NCBI RefSeq assembly: GCF_947501405.1
Contig: NZ_CANMVK010000001.1
Span: forward strand, 496,001 to 560,000
Origin: an uncultured Hoeflea sp.
Lineage (GTDB): Bacteria > Pseudomonadota > Alphaproteobacteria > Rhizobiales > Rhizobiaceae
Length of the DNA stretch: 64,000 bases
Direction: 5' to 3'
Shown: one piece after another, positions 16,573 to 25,658 of the stretch
Numbering within the stretch: position 1 is the stretch's first letter
Layout of the letters: each line of letters opens with the position of its first letter
Program-made: the position numbers and the translations under genes
Notes under the pieces: generated by a model
What the model saw: the letters and a program-made list of their open reading frames with translations, nothing else
Database searches by the model: none
Told to the model about the DNA's origin: nothing

Positions 16573-16819
16573 GCGTTTCGTTTCCTCTTTGATGACGCCA
16601 CAATCGCATTGCCGGGCTGAACGACGCCTGAGCCCTCCATTCATCCACCGTTCAAGTCCGTTAAGCCGGGTTAGGATCTGGTTCGAACAGCGTCGGGGTC
16701 TGGGCCGGAACGGGCGTGAATGCCTGCAAATCAGAGAGACTTGCGGCCGGGGTGGCAGCGCGGGCTTGCCAAGCGGGGCAGAGCGTTTCACAACATGGCG
16801 GTTGCCAAGGAGTGGACCC

Positions 16820-17521
16820 GTGAGCACCCAGACCCAGCCCATCGAACTCTATTACTGGCCGACGCCGAACGGCTGGAAGGTCACCGTGATGCTGGAGGAA
16901 CTCGGCGCAGCCTACCGGGTGCACTTCGTCAACATCGGTCAGGGCGAGCAATTCGCGCCGTCGTTCCTGGCGATCGCGCCCAATAACCGGATGCCGGCGA
17001 TCATCGATCCGGAAGGACCGGGCGGCGCGCCGATATCGGTGTTTGAATCCGGCGCCATCCTGCAGTATCTCGGCCGCAAGTTTGGCCGCTTCTATCCGTC
17101 AGAGGAACGGGCACGGGTTGAGGTTGAGGAATGGCTATTCTGGCAAATGGGCGGGCTGGGGCCAATGGCGGGGCAGGCGCATCATTTCCGGCATTACGCG
17201 CCCGAACAGGTGCCCTATGCCATCGAGCGCTATACCAACGAAGTCAATCGGCTCTATGGCGTGATGAACCGGCGGCTTCAGGACCGGGCGTTTCTGGCCG
17301 GCGATTATTCGATTGCCGACATCTCGGCAATCGGCTGGGTCAAATCCTATGCGCGACAGGGCCAGGATCTCGATGAGTTTCCCGATCTCAAGCGCTGGTT
17401 TAAAACCATGATGGCGCGGCCGGCGGTCGCCCGGGGCTGTGAGGTGGGAATCGAGCACCGCAAAAATCTGGCGGACGACAAGGATGCGCAAAAGGTGCTG
17501 TTTGGCCAAAGGGCACGATAG
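16820..17521 (+). CDS. Glutathione S-transferase, YghU/YfcG (disulfide-bond oxidoreductase) type
   Basis: Protein of 233 residues from the GTG at 16820, which has AAGGAG seven bases upstream. The N-terminal thioredoxin-like domain begins IELYYWPTPNGWKVTVMLEELG. The glutathione-binding cis-Pro region is NRMPAIIDPEG and the loop is VFESGAILQYLGRK. The all-alpha C-terminal half includes FLAGDYSIADISAIGWV. In the Nu-class/YfcG group, Thr-Asn residues rather than Ser/Cys act at the N-terminal active site, and TPNG fits this. Likely roles are GSH-dependent disulfide or peroxide reduction. It is followed by a good terminator. Confidence 0.88.
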   Translation: MSTQTQPIELYYWPTPNGWKVTVMLEELGAAYRVHFVNIGQGEQFAPSFLAIAPNNRMPAIIDPEGPGGAPISVFESGAILQYLGRKFGRFYPSEERARVEVEEWLFWQMGGLGPMAGQAHHFRHYAPEQVPYAIERYTNEVNRLYGVMNRRLQDRAFLAGDYSIADISAIGWVKSYARQGQDLDEFPDLKRWFKTMMARPAVARGCEVGIEHRKNLADDKDAQKVLFGQRAR

Positions 17522-17581
17522 ACACTTTCGATCTTGATGCCGGCTCTGGCCACCGTTCCCGGTCGGCAGTAGCGCAAAGAA

Positions 17582-17611
17582 AAACCCGCGCGGGCGAGCC
17601 TGCGCGGGTTT
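17582..17611 (+). terminator. Rho-independent terminator after the GST gene
   Basis: Stem AAACCCGCGC (17582-17591) pairs perfectly with GCGCGGGTTT (17602-17611) around a 10-base loop. The A/T ends give an A-tract before and a T-tract after the stem. It lies 60 bases after the GST stop. Confidence 0.85.
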
Positions 17612-17679
17612 GTGTGGCAATACGGTTTTTGCAAAGGCCTGTTATGCTGAAGCGGCCCGCTGGTTGCCTGCGGAGTTGA

Positions 17680-18018
17680 TCAGAGCTTTGACCAGGTCTC
17701 CGAGCGGCAGAGAACGCCCAGCACGCAGCCGCGCATTTTCAGCGTGCTGCCCGACAGGGTCGCAGATCCTGAATATTCCTTGTCATTGGCCGGATCGGTG
17801 ATGGTGCCGGAGTATTTTCCGCCCTTGGCCTTCATCTTGCCGATCTGCTTGCCAGCGTGGTTGCCGGTTCTCAGCTTGACGCAGAAGGAGCCGCCACAAG
17901 CGGAAATGGCTGCGGTTTCGCCGCTCTTGGTTTTCCAGTTGCCCTCAATCGGATCGGCCAGCGCCGGCGCCGTCATGGCTGCAACGAGAATGCCTGCTGC
18001 GAGTATTTTGCGGATCAT
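17680..18018 (-). CDS. Secreted DUF2147 protein
   Basis: Protein of 112 residues with a clear signal peptide (MIRKILAAGILVAAMTAPALA, cleavage after ALA) and a DUF2147 domain. The domain begins DPIEGNWKTKSGETAAISACGG, and GKMKAKGGKYSGTITDPANDKEYSG is its second conserved block. Two cysteine pairs (ACGGSFC and GCVLGVLC) suggest disulfides in the periplasm. DUF2147 proteins are widespread lipocalin-like periplasmic proteins of unknown function. A palindrome (18070-18083) lies 52 bases upstream of its ATG. Confidence 0.85.
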   Translation of the reverse strand: MIRKILAAGILVAAMTAPALADPIEGNWKTKSGETAAISACGGSFCVKLRTGNHAGKQIGKMKAKGGKYSGTITDPANDKEYSGSATLSGSTLKMRGCVLGVLCRSETWSKL

Positions 18019-18490
18019 GTCGTTCCTCCCAGAATGTGTGCCCGTCGTCGGGTGTGCCCTATAAATAGCTTACGTCAACGTAAAGGTAAACTGGAATCCT
18101 GAAGGCAGACCGCGCACTTTCCACACGGAATTCCGTTGGCCGCGGCCTCTCGATCCGGGCGAAGATGAACAGCCGCGAGAAGATTTTCAGAAAATGCGAT
18201 GGATGTTTGGTTAGCCGTCCGTAACTTTTTTTACCCGCGTCAAAACCCTAGTTTTGGCCGTTCCCGCCGGATCGCAACGGTTTGGATGTTTAACAAAACC
18301 GCAAATTTACCAAGCGTTTGAACTTTGTTCGTCGCAAATTAAGCATGCCGTTTAACGCGGCCTTCAACCGATCCGCCGACACTCCAATCCAACAAACACA
18401 GCGCCGGAACGAACCGGTGCCAGCATGATTGAGACGGCTCCTCAAGAGCTGACAGGGACACCAAGTTTAACCTTACGGGGACAGAAAAAA
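18019..18490. other. Divergent intergenic region, about 470 bases
   Basis: Between the DUF2147 gene (minus) and the Sel1-like gene (plus). It holds the ACGT palindrome at 18070-18083 and AT-richer stretches around 18180-18350 that probably contain both promoters. No ORF or RNA gene is recognised. Confidence 0.5.
18070..18083. promoter_or_regulatory. ACGT palindrome, candidate operator of the DUF2147 gene
   Basis: Inverted repeat TTACGT-CA-ACGTAA, 52 bases upstream of the DUF2147 start. It matches the inner core of the large palindrome upstream of ETF-QO (TTACGTTAACGTCAA), so one regulator may bind both. Confidence 0.5.
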
Positions 18491-18757
18491 ATGGCACGTT
18501 TTGAAATCAGGGATCAGGAACAGGCAATCATCGGCGGCGAAGCCAAGGCTGACGTTTTTTGCGAGATGGGGCTGATGTACGCCACCGGCCGGGAATGCGA
18601 AATCGACTATGTCGCTGCCCACAAATGGCTCAACATTGCGGCCATCAAGGGCTCCGACCGGGCCGCATCGCTGCGCGCCGAACTGGCTGAAAGCATGAGC
18701 AAGGCCGAACTCGCCGCAGCGCTTCGCTCGGCCCGCGAATGGATGACCATGCACTGA
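18491..18757 (+). CDS. Small Sel1-repeat-like protein
   Basis: Protein of 88 residues starting MARFEIRDQEQ. I chose the ATG at 18491, just after GGGGACAG, over the in-frame ATG at 18425. The centre (VFCEMGLMYATGRECEIDYVAAHKWLNIAAIKGS) is one Sel1-type helical repeat: G-L-M-Y-A-x-G, then D-Y-x-x-A-x-K-W-x-x-x-A-A. The C-terminus is a charged helix. A single repeat implies a small protein-interaction module. It is monocistronic and followed by a terminator; function is unknown. Confidence 0.75.
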   Translation: MARFEIRDQEQAIIGGEAKADVFCEMGLMYATGRECEIDYVAAHKWLNIAAIKGSDRAASLRAELAESMSKAELAAALRSAREWMTMH

Positions 18758-18863
18758 TGCGGTTTCGGGCGCCGTGCCCACGGCCACACCGAACCGAACA
18801 CAAATTGCCTCGAGGGGAAGGGGCGGAAGCCGGAACTCCGGACAAAACGGAGAGGCTTTCTGC

Positions 18864-18901
18864 AAAGGCCGCGACTGACCGGAATGGTTGGCGCGGCCTT
18901 T
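18864..18901 (+). terminator. Hairpin terminator after the Sel1-like gene
   Basis: AAAGGCCGCG (18864-18873) pairs with CGCGGCCTTT (18892-18901) across an 18-base loop, with T residues at the end of the right arm. It can serve both the Sel1-like gene and the convergent aminotransferase gene. Confidence 0.7.
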
Positions 18902-18919
18902 CTGCATAACGGCGTGGGG

Positions 18920-20044
18920 CTAGCCGATGGTTGCCGGCACCCCGGCTAACACCTCTGGCAGCACCTGTTCGAAAACACTGATCTCGGCATCGGGTGCGGC
19001 TGATACCCGGATGCAGCGGTTGAGCGGGGCTACGCCCGGCATGCGGATGAACACGCCGCGGGCTCCCAGACCTTCGAGAATGGATTTGGCCCGATTGACA
19101 TCACTGCCACAATCCATGGTCACGAAATTGGTGGCCGATGGAATAGGCACCAGCCCGTTGGCGCGGCCGATCCCGGCGATCCGGTCGCGCGATTTTGCCA
19201 CTTCCTCCACCACATGGGTGAGCCAGTCCCGGTCTTGCAGTGCGGCCAGCGCCGCGGCCTGACCAAGCCGGTTGACGCCGAAATGATTGCGCACCCGGTG
19301 AAACCGGGACACGGTTTCCGCCACACCGAACACATAGCCCATGCGCTGACCCGCCAGGCCGTAGGCTTTGGAGAAGGTGCGGTAGCGCAGCACATTGGGC
19401 ATGTCGGAAAGCGCGTCAATCGCCGGGATGGCTTCTGGCGGCGCGGTTTCGCCATAGGCTTCGTCAAGTACCAGCATCGTGGTTTCCGGCAGGGATTTGG
19501 CGAACGCCACGATCTTGTCGGCCTTGTGCCAGGTGCCCATCGGGTTGTCGGGGTTGGAGAGATAGACCAGCGGCGCGTCGTGCTGCCGCACCGCCTCAAG
19601 GAGCGCCTCAAGGTCCTCGTGGTCGTCCCTGTAAGGCACCGTCACCAGCCGTCCGCCAAAACCGGCAACATGGAAATTGAAGGTCGGATAGGCGCCGAGC
19701 GAGGTGACCACCGGCGTGTCCGGCCCGGCGATCAGCCGCGCCGTCAGGCCGAGCAGGCCGTCAATGCCCTCGCCGACCACCACGCAGTCGGGCGCAAGCC
19801 CCAGATGCGCAGCCAGAGCCTGCCGCAGATCATGGTTTTCCGGATCGCCATAGCGCCAGCACAACGCCGCCTCGCGGGTGATCGCCTCGATGACCGAAGG
19901 TGCGGGGCCGAAGCCGCTCTCATTGGCGCCGAGCCGGGCCCGGAAGGCTTCGCCGCGGGCCCGCTCCTGGGTCTCGGGGCCGACAAAGGGCACGGTCGCG
20001 GGCAGCGATTCGGCAAGAGCGGTAAAGCGAGGGAAAGCGGGCAT
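18920..20044 (-). CDS. PLP-dependent aminotransferase, HisC-like
   Basis: Fold-type I aminotransferase of 374 residues. The start at 20044 (MPAFPRFTAL) gives a normal N-terminus; the 63-residue longer frame runs into the palindromic repeat and is discarded. Motifs are LGANESGFGPAP near the N-terminus, YLSNPDNPMGT, LVLDEAYGE (the Asp contacting PLP), TFSKAYGLAGQRMGY (PLP-Lys in SKAYG) and the C-terminal Arg in NRCIRVSAA. The sequence is closest to histidinol-phosphate aminotransferase, but no his genes are nearby, so another amino acid (for example an aromatic one) is possible. Confidence 0.85.
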   Translation of the reverse strand: MPAFPRFTALAESLPATVPFVGPETQERARGEAFRARLGANESGFGPAPSVIEAITREAALCWRYGDPENHDLRQALAAHLGLAPDCVVVGEGIDGLLGLTARLIAGPDTPVVTSLGAYPTFNFHVAGFGGRLVTVPYRDDHEDLEALLEAVRQHDAPLVYLSNPDNPMGTWHKADKIVAFAKSLPETTMLVLDEAYGETAPPEAIPAIDALSDMPNVLRYRTFSKAYGLAGQRMGYVFGVAETVSRFHRVRNHFGVNRLGQAAALAALQDRDWLTHVVEEVAKSRDRIAGIGRANGLVPIPSATNFVTMDCGSDVNRAKSILEGLGARGVFIRMPGVAPLNRCIRVSAAPDAEISVFEQVLPEVLAGVPATIG

Positions 20045-20141
20045 GGCGGGATCCGGGGTCGGTGAAGGCCCGAAATCCCTAACGGCAATGGGGCACGGCT
20101 TCAAGCGGGTGGAGGGAGTTTTGAGGGGTGGGCGACGTACG

Positions 20142-20312
20142 ATCTCCCCCCTTGTGGGGGAGATGTCACGAAGTGACAGAGGGGGGGCGATCTCGCCCCG
20201 GCTGCCGAGGTCACGGCTTGCATGCACGCACACCCCCCTCTGTCGGTTTCACCGACTGAGGGCGAGCCACGGGTCTCGCCCGTCCTTCGGACCCCGCCGC
20301 AAGAGGGGGAGT
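20142..20312. repeat. Palindromic mosaic repeat of rhizobial type
   Basis: Composite of inverted modules in the gap between the aminotransferase and TIR genes. The left module begins with a 9-bp stem ATCTCCCCC/GGGGGAGAT (20142-20164), then TGTCAC/GTGACA, then a G-run. The right module is roughly its inverted counterpart: it starts with C-rich CCCCCCTCTGTCG and ends CGCAAGAGGGGGAG. Short hairpins lie inside it, such as GTCC/GGAC at about 20283. Extragenic repeats of this kind (RIME-like) are common in Rhizobiales. No target-site duplication or ORF is seen. Confidence 0.75.
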
Positions 20313-20411
20313 TTGTGCTCAGTGCTCGCCAGTCATGCAAATACCCGTTGGCAACCACCGGTGGCGCGGCTAGCATCCGCCTATACGAGATTGCAGGCGG
20401 GCGGAAACGGT

Positions 20412-22856
20412 TTGGCGACATACTTCATAAGTTACAACAGTGCTGATGCGGAGATCGCCGAGAAGGTTGCGACGGCGTTGGAGGACGTCGGACAGAGAGT
20501 GCGTTACGCCGGCTGGGAAGTGGTCATCGGGACCAATATCGCAATCTGGATGAATGAAGCGCTTGAGGATTGCGACCGGCTGGTCGCCATTGTCTCGCCG
20601 GACTATCTCAAGCCCGGTGCCAAATATTCGGCGGCCGAGCGTGTGGCTGTGCTTTGGACGGACATTGACGGCAGGAAGGCCGCTGTGATTCCGCTGGTGG
20701 TGCGTCCTGCCGAGATGCCAAAGCTCTTCGGCGCCATCAGACGTTATGATTTGGCTGATGGCACCATGGATCGGTTTGTTGCGGAGGTGCTTCGCCAGCC
20801 CCGCCCTCCCGGTGTTGAAGGTGTTTCGCCCGGTGAGCCCAAGCGCCACACGCAATTTGTCAACATCCCTCCCGGGCGGGCGGTGATCGGTCGCAACGAG
20901 GAGGTGGCCGAGCTCAGGGAAAAGCTGATGGCTTCGTCCGGGGGCAGTGTTTCCCTGGTCAATTCCGGGGTGGTGCTGCGCGGGCAGGGGGGCTTGGGCA
21001 AATCGACACTGGCGCGGCGCTATGCGGAAGTGCATGGCGGCGCCTATGACGGGGCCATCTGGGTCGAGGCGCAGACGCGGCAGGCGATCATCGAGGGTCT
21101 GGTGGCGCTGTGCGGCCATTTCGATCTGGATGTTCCCGACACACCACAGCTCCAGCACGCCCAGGCGGCGCTCGCCCGGATCGCGCAAAGCGGCCAGTCC
21201 TGGCTGTTCATCTATGACAATGTCGAGACCTATGCGGATCTTAAGGATTTGCTGCCACCGCCCGGCGCGCATCTGATCGTCACGACAAGGCAGGGCGAGG
21301 GCTGGCCCGGCTTCGATGTGATGCCGCTCGACCGGCTGAGTTTTGAAAGCGAAGATGCCTCGGCGGTCAATTTGTTGATGCTCGAGGCGGGGCGCACGGA
21401 TGGGGCGGACGAAGCACGGGCGCTGGCCGAGGATCTGGGCGGGCTGCCACTGGCGCTGGTGGTGGCCGGCGCGCTGATCAGATCCACCGGCGAAAGCTTT
21501 TCCGCCTACCGTGAGCGGCTCTCGGAAATCCTCAGCCACACGCCCGACAATGAGGACTACCCGACCTCGGTGCTCGGCGCGGTGCAGATGTCCTATAAAT
21601 ATTTGCCAGAGGACGCCAAGCTAGTGGCCGATCTCTGCGCCTGGTGGGCGGCGGAGGGGCTGGAACCGGCACTGCTGACCGATGCGCCGGACGGGTGGGA
21701 TTGGGAGGATCGGGCTGAGGATATTTCCGAGGCGATCCAGTTTCTTGCGCGCGACGGGGCCCGGGTACGAGCCGCCTTTGCGGCGCTGACGGGGCGATCG
21801 TTGCTGGAGAGTGGTGAGGGCGCTTGGTCGATGCACCGGATGACGGCGGCGGCGCTCCGGCATTTGCAACAGGACCGAGAGGATGGGGCTATGGCCAAGG
21901 CAGCGGCGGCGTTGTTGGCGGCGGTTTACCCTAGCGATCCAAATGTATCAGCCACTTGGTCAGCTTGCGCTCGGCTGACTCCGCATGTCCGGGCGCTGTG
22001 GGTCAGCGGCGCTGCGCCGGAGACCGAGGCGATGGATTATCTCTTCAATCAGGCGGCGGTCTATCTTGGCAAGATCGCCGATTTTTTCGGCAATCTAGAG
22101 ATGGCGCGTGCATCATTTGCATTGACAGAGAAGCGGCTGCCAGAAGCACATGTCGAAATCGCACTCGGCCTCGCCACTCTTGGACTGGCGTTGATGCGGG
22201 CCGGGGAGTTGGGCCAGGCCGAGGAACATCTCGCTCGCGCTTTGGAGCTGGACGAGGCGCACCGGCCGGAAACGGTTAATTTGGCAAATCGCTATGATCA
22301 GCATGGCGCCGTTCTTAGTAGACTGGCGCAAGCCGGTGATGCGACGGCGCTGCCAAGATCGTTGAAACGACACCAGCAGGCGCTGGCTCTGTTCCGGCAG
22401 CAATCAGGGCGCACCAGTGACGGCACGGCGCAAGCGCTGAACAATCTTGCCGGCGTCCGCGACCTGCAGGGGCGCACCGCGGCGGCGGCGCGGTTGTCCC
22501 AGGCAGCGTTAGTGATACGTCGCGAAGTGCTTGACCCGGGCGACGCCAGATTGGGTTACAGCCTGGTGAACACCGGTTCGTACTGGCTCCAATCCGGGTC
22601 CGCCAATCGCGCCGAAGCTTTGCTGCGGGAAGCCCTGGAGCTCAGGCGAACGGTCTTTGCTGCGCAGCCGCAGCATCCGGAGACGCGGAACGCTGCTAGC
22701 TGGTTGATCTCCTGCCTGCTGGTGCTGGCGCGGGCGGGGGACGATCCCGATGCACGGCAGGCGGGAGCGCGGGCGCTGTGCGCGCAATACAGCTTCGATT
22801 TCGCCGAGCGGGAAGAATCTGCCAGGCAATATCCGCTCGCGCCGCCAGTCGATTGA
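20412..22856 (+). CDS. TIR-NB-ARC-TPR STAND protein (candidate antiphage/NADase effector)
   Basis: Multidomain protein of 814 residues from the TTG at 20412; the TIR fold begins immediately after it (ATYFISYNSADAEIAEKVATA). Domains in order: TIR about 1-130, with the probable catalytic Glu76 in SAAERVAVLW after a SPDYLKPG loop; NB-ARC/STAND ATPase about 160-420, with Walker A GQGGLGKST (191-199), Walker B WLFIYDN (264-270) and GLPLA (344-348); an HTH-like winged region about 430-510; then TPR-like helical repeats about 520-790. By analogy with bacterial TIR-STAND immunity proteins, the TPRs would sense a ligand, the ATPase would oligomerise, and TIR would degrade NAD+. It stands alone, next to a mosaic repeat, with no obvious partner. 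The longer upstream frame is rejected. Confidence 0.85.
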   Translation: MATYFISYNSADAEIAEKVATALEDVGQRVRYAGWEVVIGTNIAIWMNEALEDCDRLVAIVSPDYLKPGAKYSAAERVAVLWTDIDGRKAAVIPLVVRPAEMPKLFGAIRRYDLADGTMDRFVAEVLRQPRPPGVEGVSPGEPKRHTQFVNIPPGRAVIGRNEEVAELREKLMASSGGSVSLVNSGVVLRGQGGLGKSTLARRYAEVHGGAYDGAIWVEAQTRQAIIEGLVALCGHFDLDVPDTPQLQHAQAALARIAQSGQSWLFIYDNVETYADLKDLLPPPGAHLIVTTRQGEGWPGFDVMPLDRLSFESEDASAVNLLMLEAGRTDGADEARALAEDLGGLPLALVVAGALIRSTGESFSAYRERLSEILSHTPDNEDYPTSVLGAVQMSYKYLPEDAKLVADLCAWWAAEGLEPALLTDAPDGWDWEDRAEDISEAIQFLARDGARVRAAFAALTGRSLLESGEGAWSMHRMTAAALRHLQQDREDGAMAKAAAALLAAVYPSDPNVSATWSACARLTPHVRALWVSGAAPETEAMDYLFNQAAVYLGKIADFFGNLEMARASFALTEKRLPEAHVEIALGLATLGLALMRAGELGQAEEHLARALELDEAHRPETVNLANRYDQHGAVLSRLAQAGDATALPRSLKRHQQALALFRQQSGRTSDGTAQALNNLAGVRDLQGRTAAAARLSQAALVIRREVLDPGDARLGYSLVNTGSYWLQSGSANRAEALLREALELRRTVFAAQPQHPETRNAASWLISCLLVLARAGDDPDARQAGARALCAQYSFDFAEREESARQYPLAPPVD

Positions 22857-22949
22857 ATGGTTGGGCCGGGAGGGAGCGGCGGCAGTTTGCGGCAACACAT
22901 CGAATGATCCCTGGCGCTTTGCCTGGCGGCTCTGACGGTCTATGACGGC

Positions 22950-23933
22950 TTGGCCTGTCCTACATCCGAGTTCCGCTTGCCTCTGTTTGCCGAAACCATT
23001 CTTGTTGTCTTTGCGCTGATCGCCATTGGTTATGGCGCGTCGGCTGTTCGGCTGATCAAGCCTACCACCGGCGACGGGCTGTCGGATTTCGTGTTCACGG
23101 TCGCCGTGCCGCTGTTGCTGTTTCGCACCATTGCCACGGCGAGCTTCGATCATGGCGCGCCCTGGGCGCTGTGGCTGACCTATTTCACCGCCATCCTGAT
23201 CACCTGGACGGTGGCCCATGGCACAATCCGTGCAGGCTTTGACCGCGATGCGCGCTCGGGCGTGGTCGCAGGCGTGACGGCGGGTTTTTCCAATCTGGTG
23301 CTGCTCGGCATTCCCTTTGTCAGCGGGCTTTATGGCGAGGCCGGGCTTGCGGCGCTGTCGCAGATCGTCTCGATCCACCTGCCGATCATGATGGCGGCGT
23401 CGATTATCCTTTATGAATGGGCGCTCAGGCGCGATGGCGCGGCGACCAAGGCGGCAAGCGTGCCGGCGCTGATCACGGGGTTCCTGCGGCAATTGTTCTC
23501 CAACCCGCTGATCATCGGCATTCTGGCGGGGTTGCTCGCGCGGATGTCGGGCCTTGCCATCCCGAGCGTGATTGACAGCGTGATCGCCAGCCTGGCCGGG
23601 GTCGCAGGTCCGGTGGCGCTGTTTGCCATGGGGGTTTCGCTGCGCGGCTACGGCATTCGCGGCCAGGTGAAACAGGCGCTTTCGCTGGTCACGTTGAAAC
23701 TGATGTTGATGCCCGCCGTGGCGCTTGGCGTGGCGCTGGTGTTGGGGCTGCCGGAATTTCAGGCCAAGGTCGCCGTTGCCGCGGCGTCGCTGCCGGCAGG
23801 CGTCAATTCCTGGCTGATCGCCAACCGGCTGGGCACCGGACAGCGGCTGGCGTCAACCTCGATGACCATCGGCACGGCGCTGGCGGCGGTGACAACCGGG
23901 GGGTGGTTGATCATCGTCAATGCGGTGTTCTGA
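22950..23933 (+). CDS. AEC-family transporter (auxin efflux carrier fold)
   Basis: Integral membrane protein of about 327 residues with around ten hydrophobic spans in the AEC arrangement, beginning LFAETILVVFALIAIGYGA. The family signature near the middle (GVTAGFSNLVLLGIPFV) and the repeat-half helix with the NPLIIGILAGLLARM motif are present. The last region reads AVAAASLPAGVNSWLIANRLGTG. It exports or imports small carboxylates or similar solutes. The start is uncertain: TTG at 22950 is the longest, TTG at 22977 would also serve, and neither has a strong Shine-Dalgarno sequence. It is 93 bases after the TIR gene. Confidence 0.82.
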   Translation: MACPTSEFRLPLFAETILVVFALIAIGYGASAVRLIKPTTGDGLSDFVFTVAVPLLLFRTIATASFDHGAPWALWLTYFTAILITWTVAHGTIRAGFDRDARSGVVAGVTAGFSNLVLLGIPFVSGLYGEAGLAALSQIVSIHLPIMMAASIILYEWALRRDGAATKAASVPALITGFLRQLFSNPLIIGILAGLLARMSGLAIPSVIDSVIASLAGVAGPVALFAMGVSLRGYGIRGQVKQALSLVTLKLMLMPAVALGVALVLGLPEFQAKVAVAAASLPAGVNSWLIANRLGTGQRLASTSMTIGTALAAVTTGGWLIIVNAVF

Positions 23934-23969
23934 GCGGCCTTGTATACGCGCATCAAAATTGTGTTTTAC

Positions 23970-23988
23970 TTTCGTTTGTTTTCTTTTG
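23970..23988. promoter_or_regulatory. Candidate GlpR/DeoR operator upstream of glpD
   Basis: TTTCGTTTGTTTTCTTTTG, 62-80 bases upstream of the glpD ATG. It resembles a sequence found immediately upstream of the GlpR-like gene (TTTCGTTTCTTTCGTTTT at 38525), with TTTCGTTT followed by a second TTT(C)-rich half after the same spacing. T/C-rich direct repeats of this type are typical of DeoR-family operators. Confidence 0.55.
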
Positions 23989-24049
23989 ACATTCGTAATG
24001 GGTTCGAATTAGAAAACTTAGGTGAAACGTCGCTGGACGGGAGGTGCCA

Positions 24050-25555
24050 ATGACGCAGGACAAACTCTTTGACGTTTTCGTCATCGGCGGAGGAATCAAT
24101 GGCTGCGGCATCGCCCGCGATGCGGTCGGTCGCGGCTATTCCGTGTTTCTGGCCGAAATGAACGATCTCGCCTCGGGAACCTCGTCCTGGTCGTCCAAGC
24201 TCATCCATGGCGGTTTCCGCTATCTCGAATATTACGAGTTCCGGCTGGTGCGTGAAGCGCTGGGCGAGCGCGAAGTGCTGCTCGCCAATGCGCCGCATAT
24301 CATCTGGCCGCTGCGCTTTGTGCTGCCGCACCACAAGGAGATGCGGCCGGCCTGGCTCTTGCGGCTGGGCCTGTTCTTGTATGACCATATCGGCAAACGC
24401 AAATTGCTGCCCGGCACGACGACCGTCAATCTCAAGAGCTCTCCCGTGGGAAAGCCGCTCAAGCCCTTGTTTGCCAAGGGGTTTGAGTATTCCGATTGCT
24501 GGGTCAACGACGCCCGGCTGGTGGTGTTGAATGCCCGCGACGCCGCCGATCGCGGCGCAGTGATCCGCACGCGCACCGAGGTGGTGAGCGCCGAGCGCAA
24601 AGACTGCGTCTGGAACGTCACCATCGCCGACCGGGCCAGCGGGGCGCGGGAAACCATTCGGGCCAGGCTGATCGTCAATGCCGGCGGGCCGTGGGTGGAC
24701 CGGATCCTGAACGGTGTGGTGGGCCGCAACGACGCCCACAATGTGCGGCTGGTTCAGGGCAGCCACATTGTTGTGCCGAAGCTGCATGATCACGATCGCG
24801 CCTACATCTTCCAGAATGGCGACGGGCGGATCATTTTCGCGCTTCCCTATGAGGACGACTTCACGCTGATCGGCACCACCGACCAGGATTACGAAGGCGA
24901 TCCGAAGGAGGTCGCCATCACCGACGCCGAGGTGGATTATCTGTGCGCGGCGGCGAGCGAGTATTTCGAAAAGCCGATCGAGCGCGCCTCCATCGTCTGG
25001 ACCTATTCCGGTGTGCGCCCGCTCTATGATGACGGCGCATCAGCCGCGCAGGAAGCCACCCGGGATTATGTGCTCAAGGCCGACCCGTCCGATGGCGCGC
25101 CGCTGATCAATATTTTCGGCGGCAAGATTACCACCTATCGCAAACTGTCCGAATCCATGCTGGAGCTGATCGAGGAGCAGCTCGGGGCGAAATCCGGCCG
25201 CTGGACCCATCGCGCGGCGCTGCCGGGCGGCAATTTCGCGGTCGAGGCGTTCGACAACGAAGCCGCGCAGTTGCACCGCGATTATCCGTTTCTCGAGCCG
25301 GGCCAGGCGCGGCGCTACATGCGCCAGTACGGCACCCGCGCGCGCCTACTGTTAAGCGATGCCAAGGCGATCGAAGATCTCGGGCAGGATTTCGGCCATG
25401 GTGTGTACCAGGCCGAGGTGGATTATCTGATGGCGCATGAATGGGCGGTAGAGGCCGCCGACGTCCTGTGGCGGCGCACCAAGCGCGGTCTCAGGCTGGA
25501 AGCGGCACAGGTCAAGGCGCTCGACACTTATATGGCGCAAAAACGCGCGGCCTAG
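24050..25555 (+). CDS. glpD: Glycerol-3-phosphate dehydrogenase, FAD-dependent
   Basis: Membrane-associated flavoenzyme of 501 residues oxidising sn-glycerol 3-phosphate to dihydroxyacetone phosphate with electrons to ubiquinone. The ATG at 24050 has GGGAGGT directly upstream. Motifs are the FAD-binding [17 protein letters not shown], the family block [33 protein letters not shown], the [11 protein letters not shown] region, and the late [10 protein letters not shown]. It is followed after about 100 bases by glpK. A T/C-rich candidate GlpR operator is upstream. Confidence 0.95.
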   Translation: MTQDKLFDVFVIGGGINGCGIARDAVGRGYSVFLAEMNDLASGTSSWSSKLIHGGFRYLEYYEFRLVREALGEREVLLANAPHIIWPLRFVLPHHKEMRPAWLLRLGLFLYDHIGKRKLLPGTTTVNLKSSPVGKPLKPLFAKGFEYSDCWVNDARLVVLNARDAADRGAVIRTRTEVVSAERKDCVWNVTIADRASGARETIRARLIVNAGGPWVDRILNGVVGRNDAHNVRLVQGSHIVVPKLHDHDRAYIFQNGDGRIIFALPYEDDFTLIGTTDQDYEGDPKEVAITDAEVDYLCAAASEYFEKPIERASIVWTYSGVRPLYDDGASAAQEATRDYVLKADPSDGAPLINIFGGKITTYRKLSESMLELIEEQLGAKSGRWTHRAALPGGNFAVEAFDNEAAQLHRDYPFLEPGQARRYMRQYGTRARLLLSDAKAIEDLGQDFGHGVYQAEVDYLMAHEWAVEAADVLWRRTKRGLRLEAAQVKALDTYMAQKRAA

Positions 25556-25658
25556 GCCGGATGCGCATTCCAGGGCAGGGATGCTGCGGCAGTCGCTGCA
25601 CATGCCCTTTTCGAGGGACGCGAATCCGGGTCAAATGGCGGCAGCGAGGGAGGACAGC

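Noticed and set aside
20142-20312. Regular short motifs considered as a CRISPR array
   Set aside because: The copies are inverted, not direct, with no uniform spacers; it is a palindromic mosaic repeat.
19878-20411. N-terminal extension of the TIR protein in the same frame
   Set aside because: It runs through the palindromic repeat and opposite the aminotransferase start. The TIR fold begins right at the TTG at 20412.
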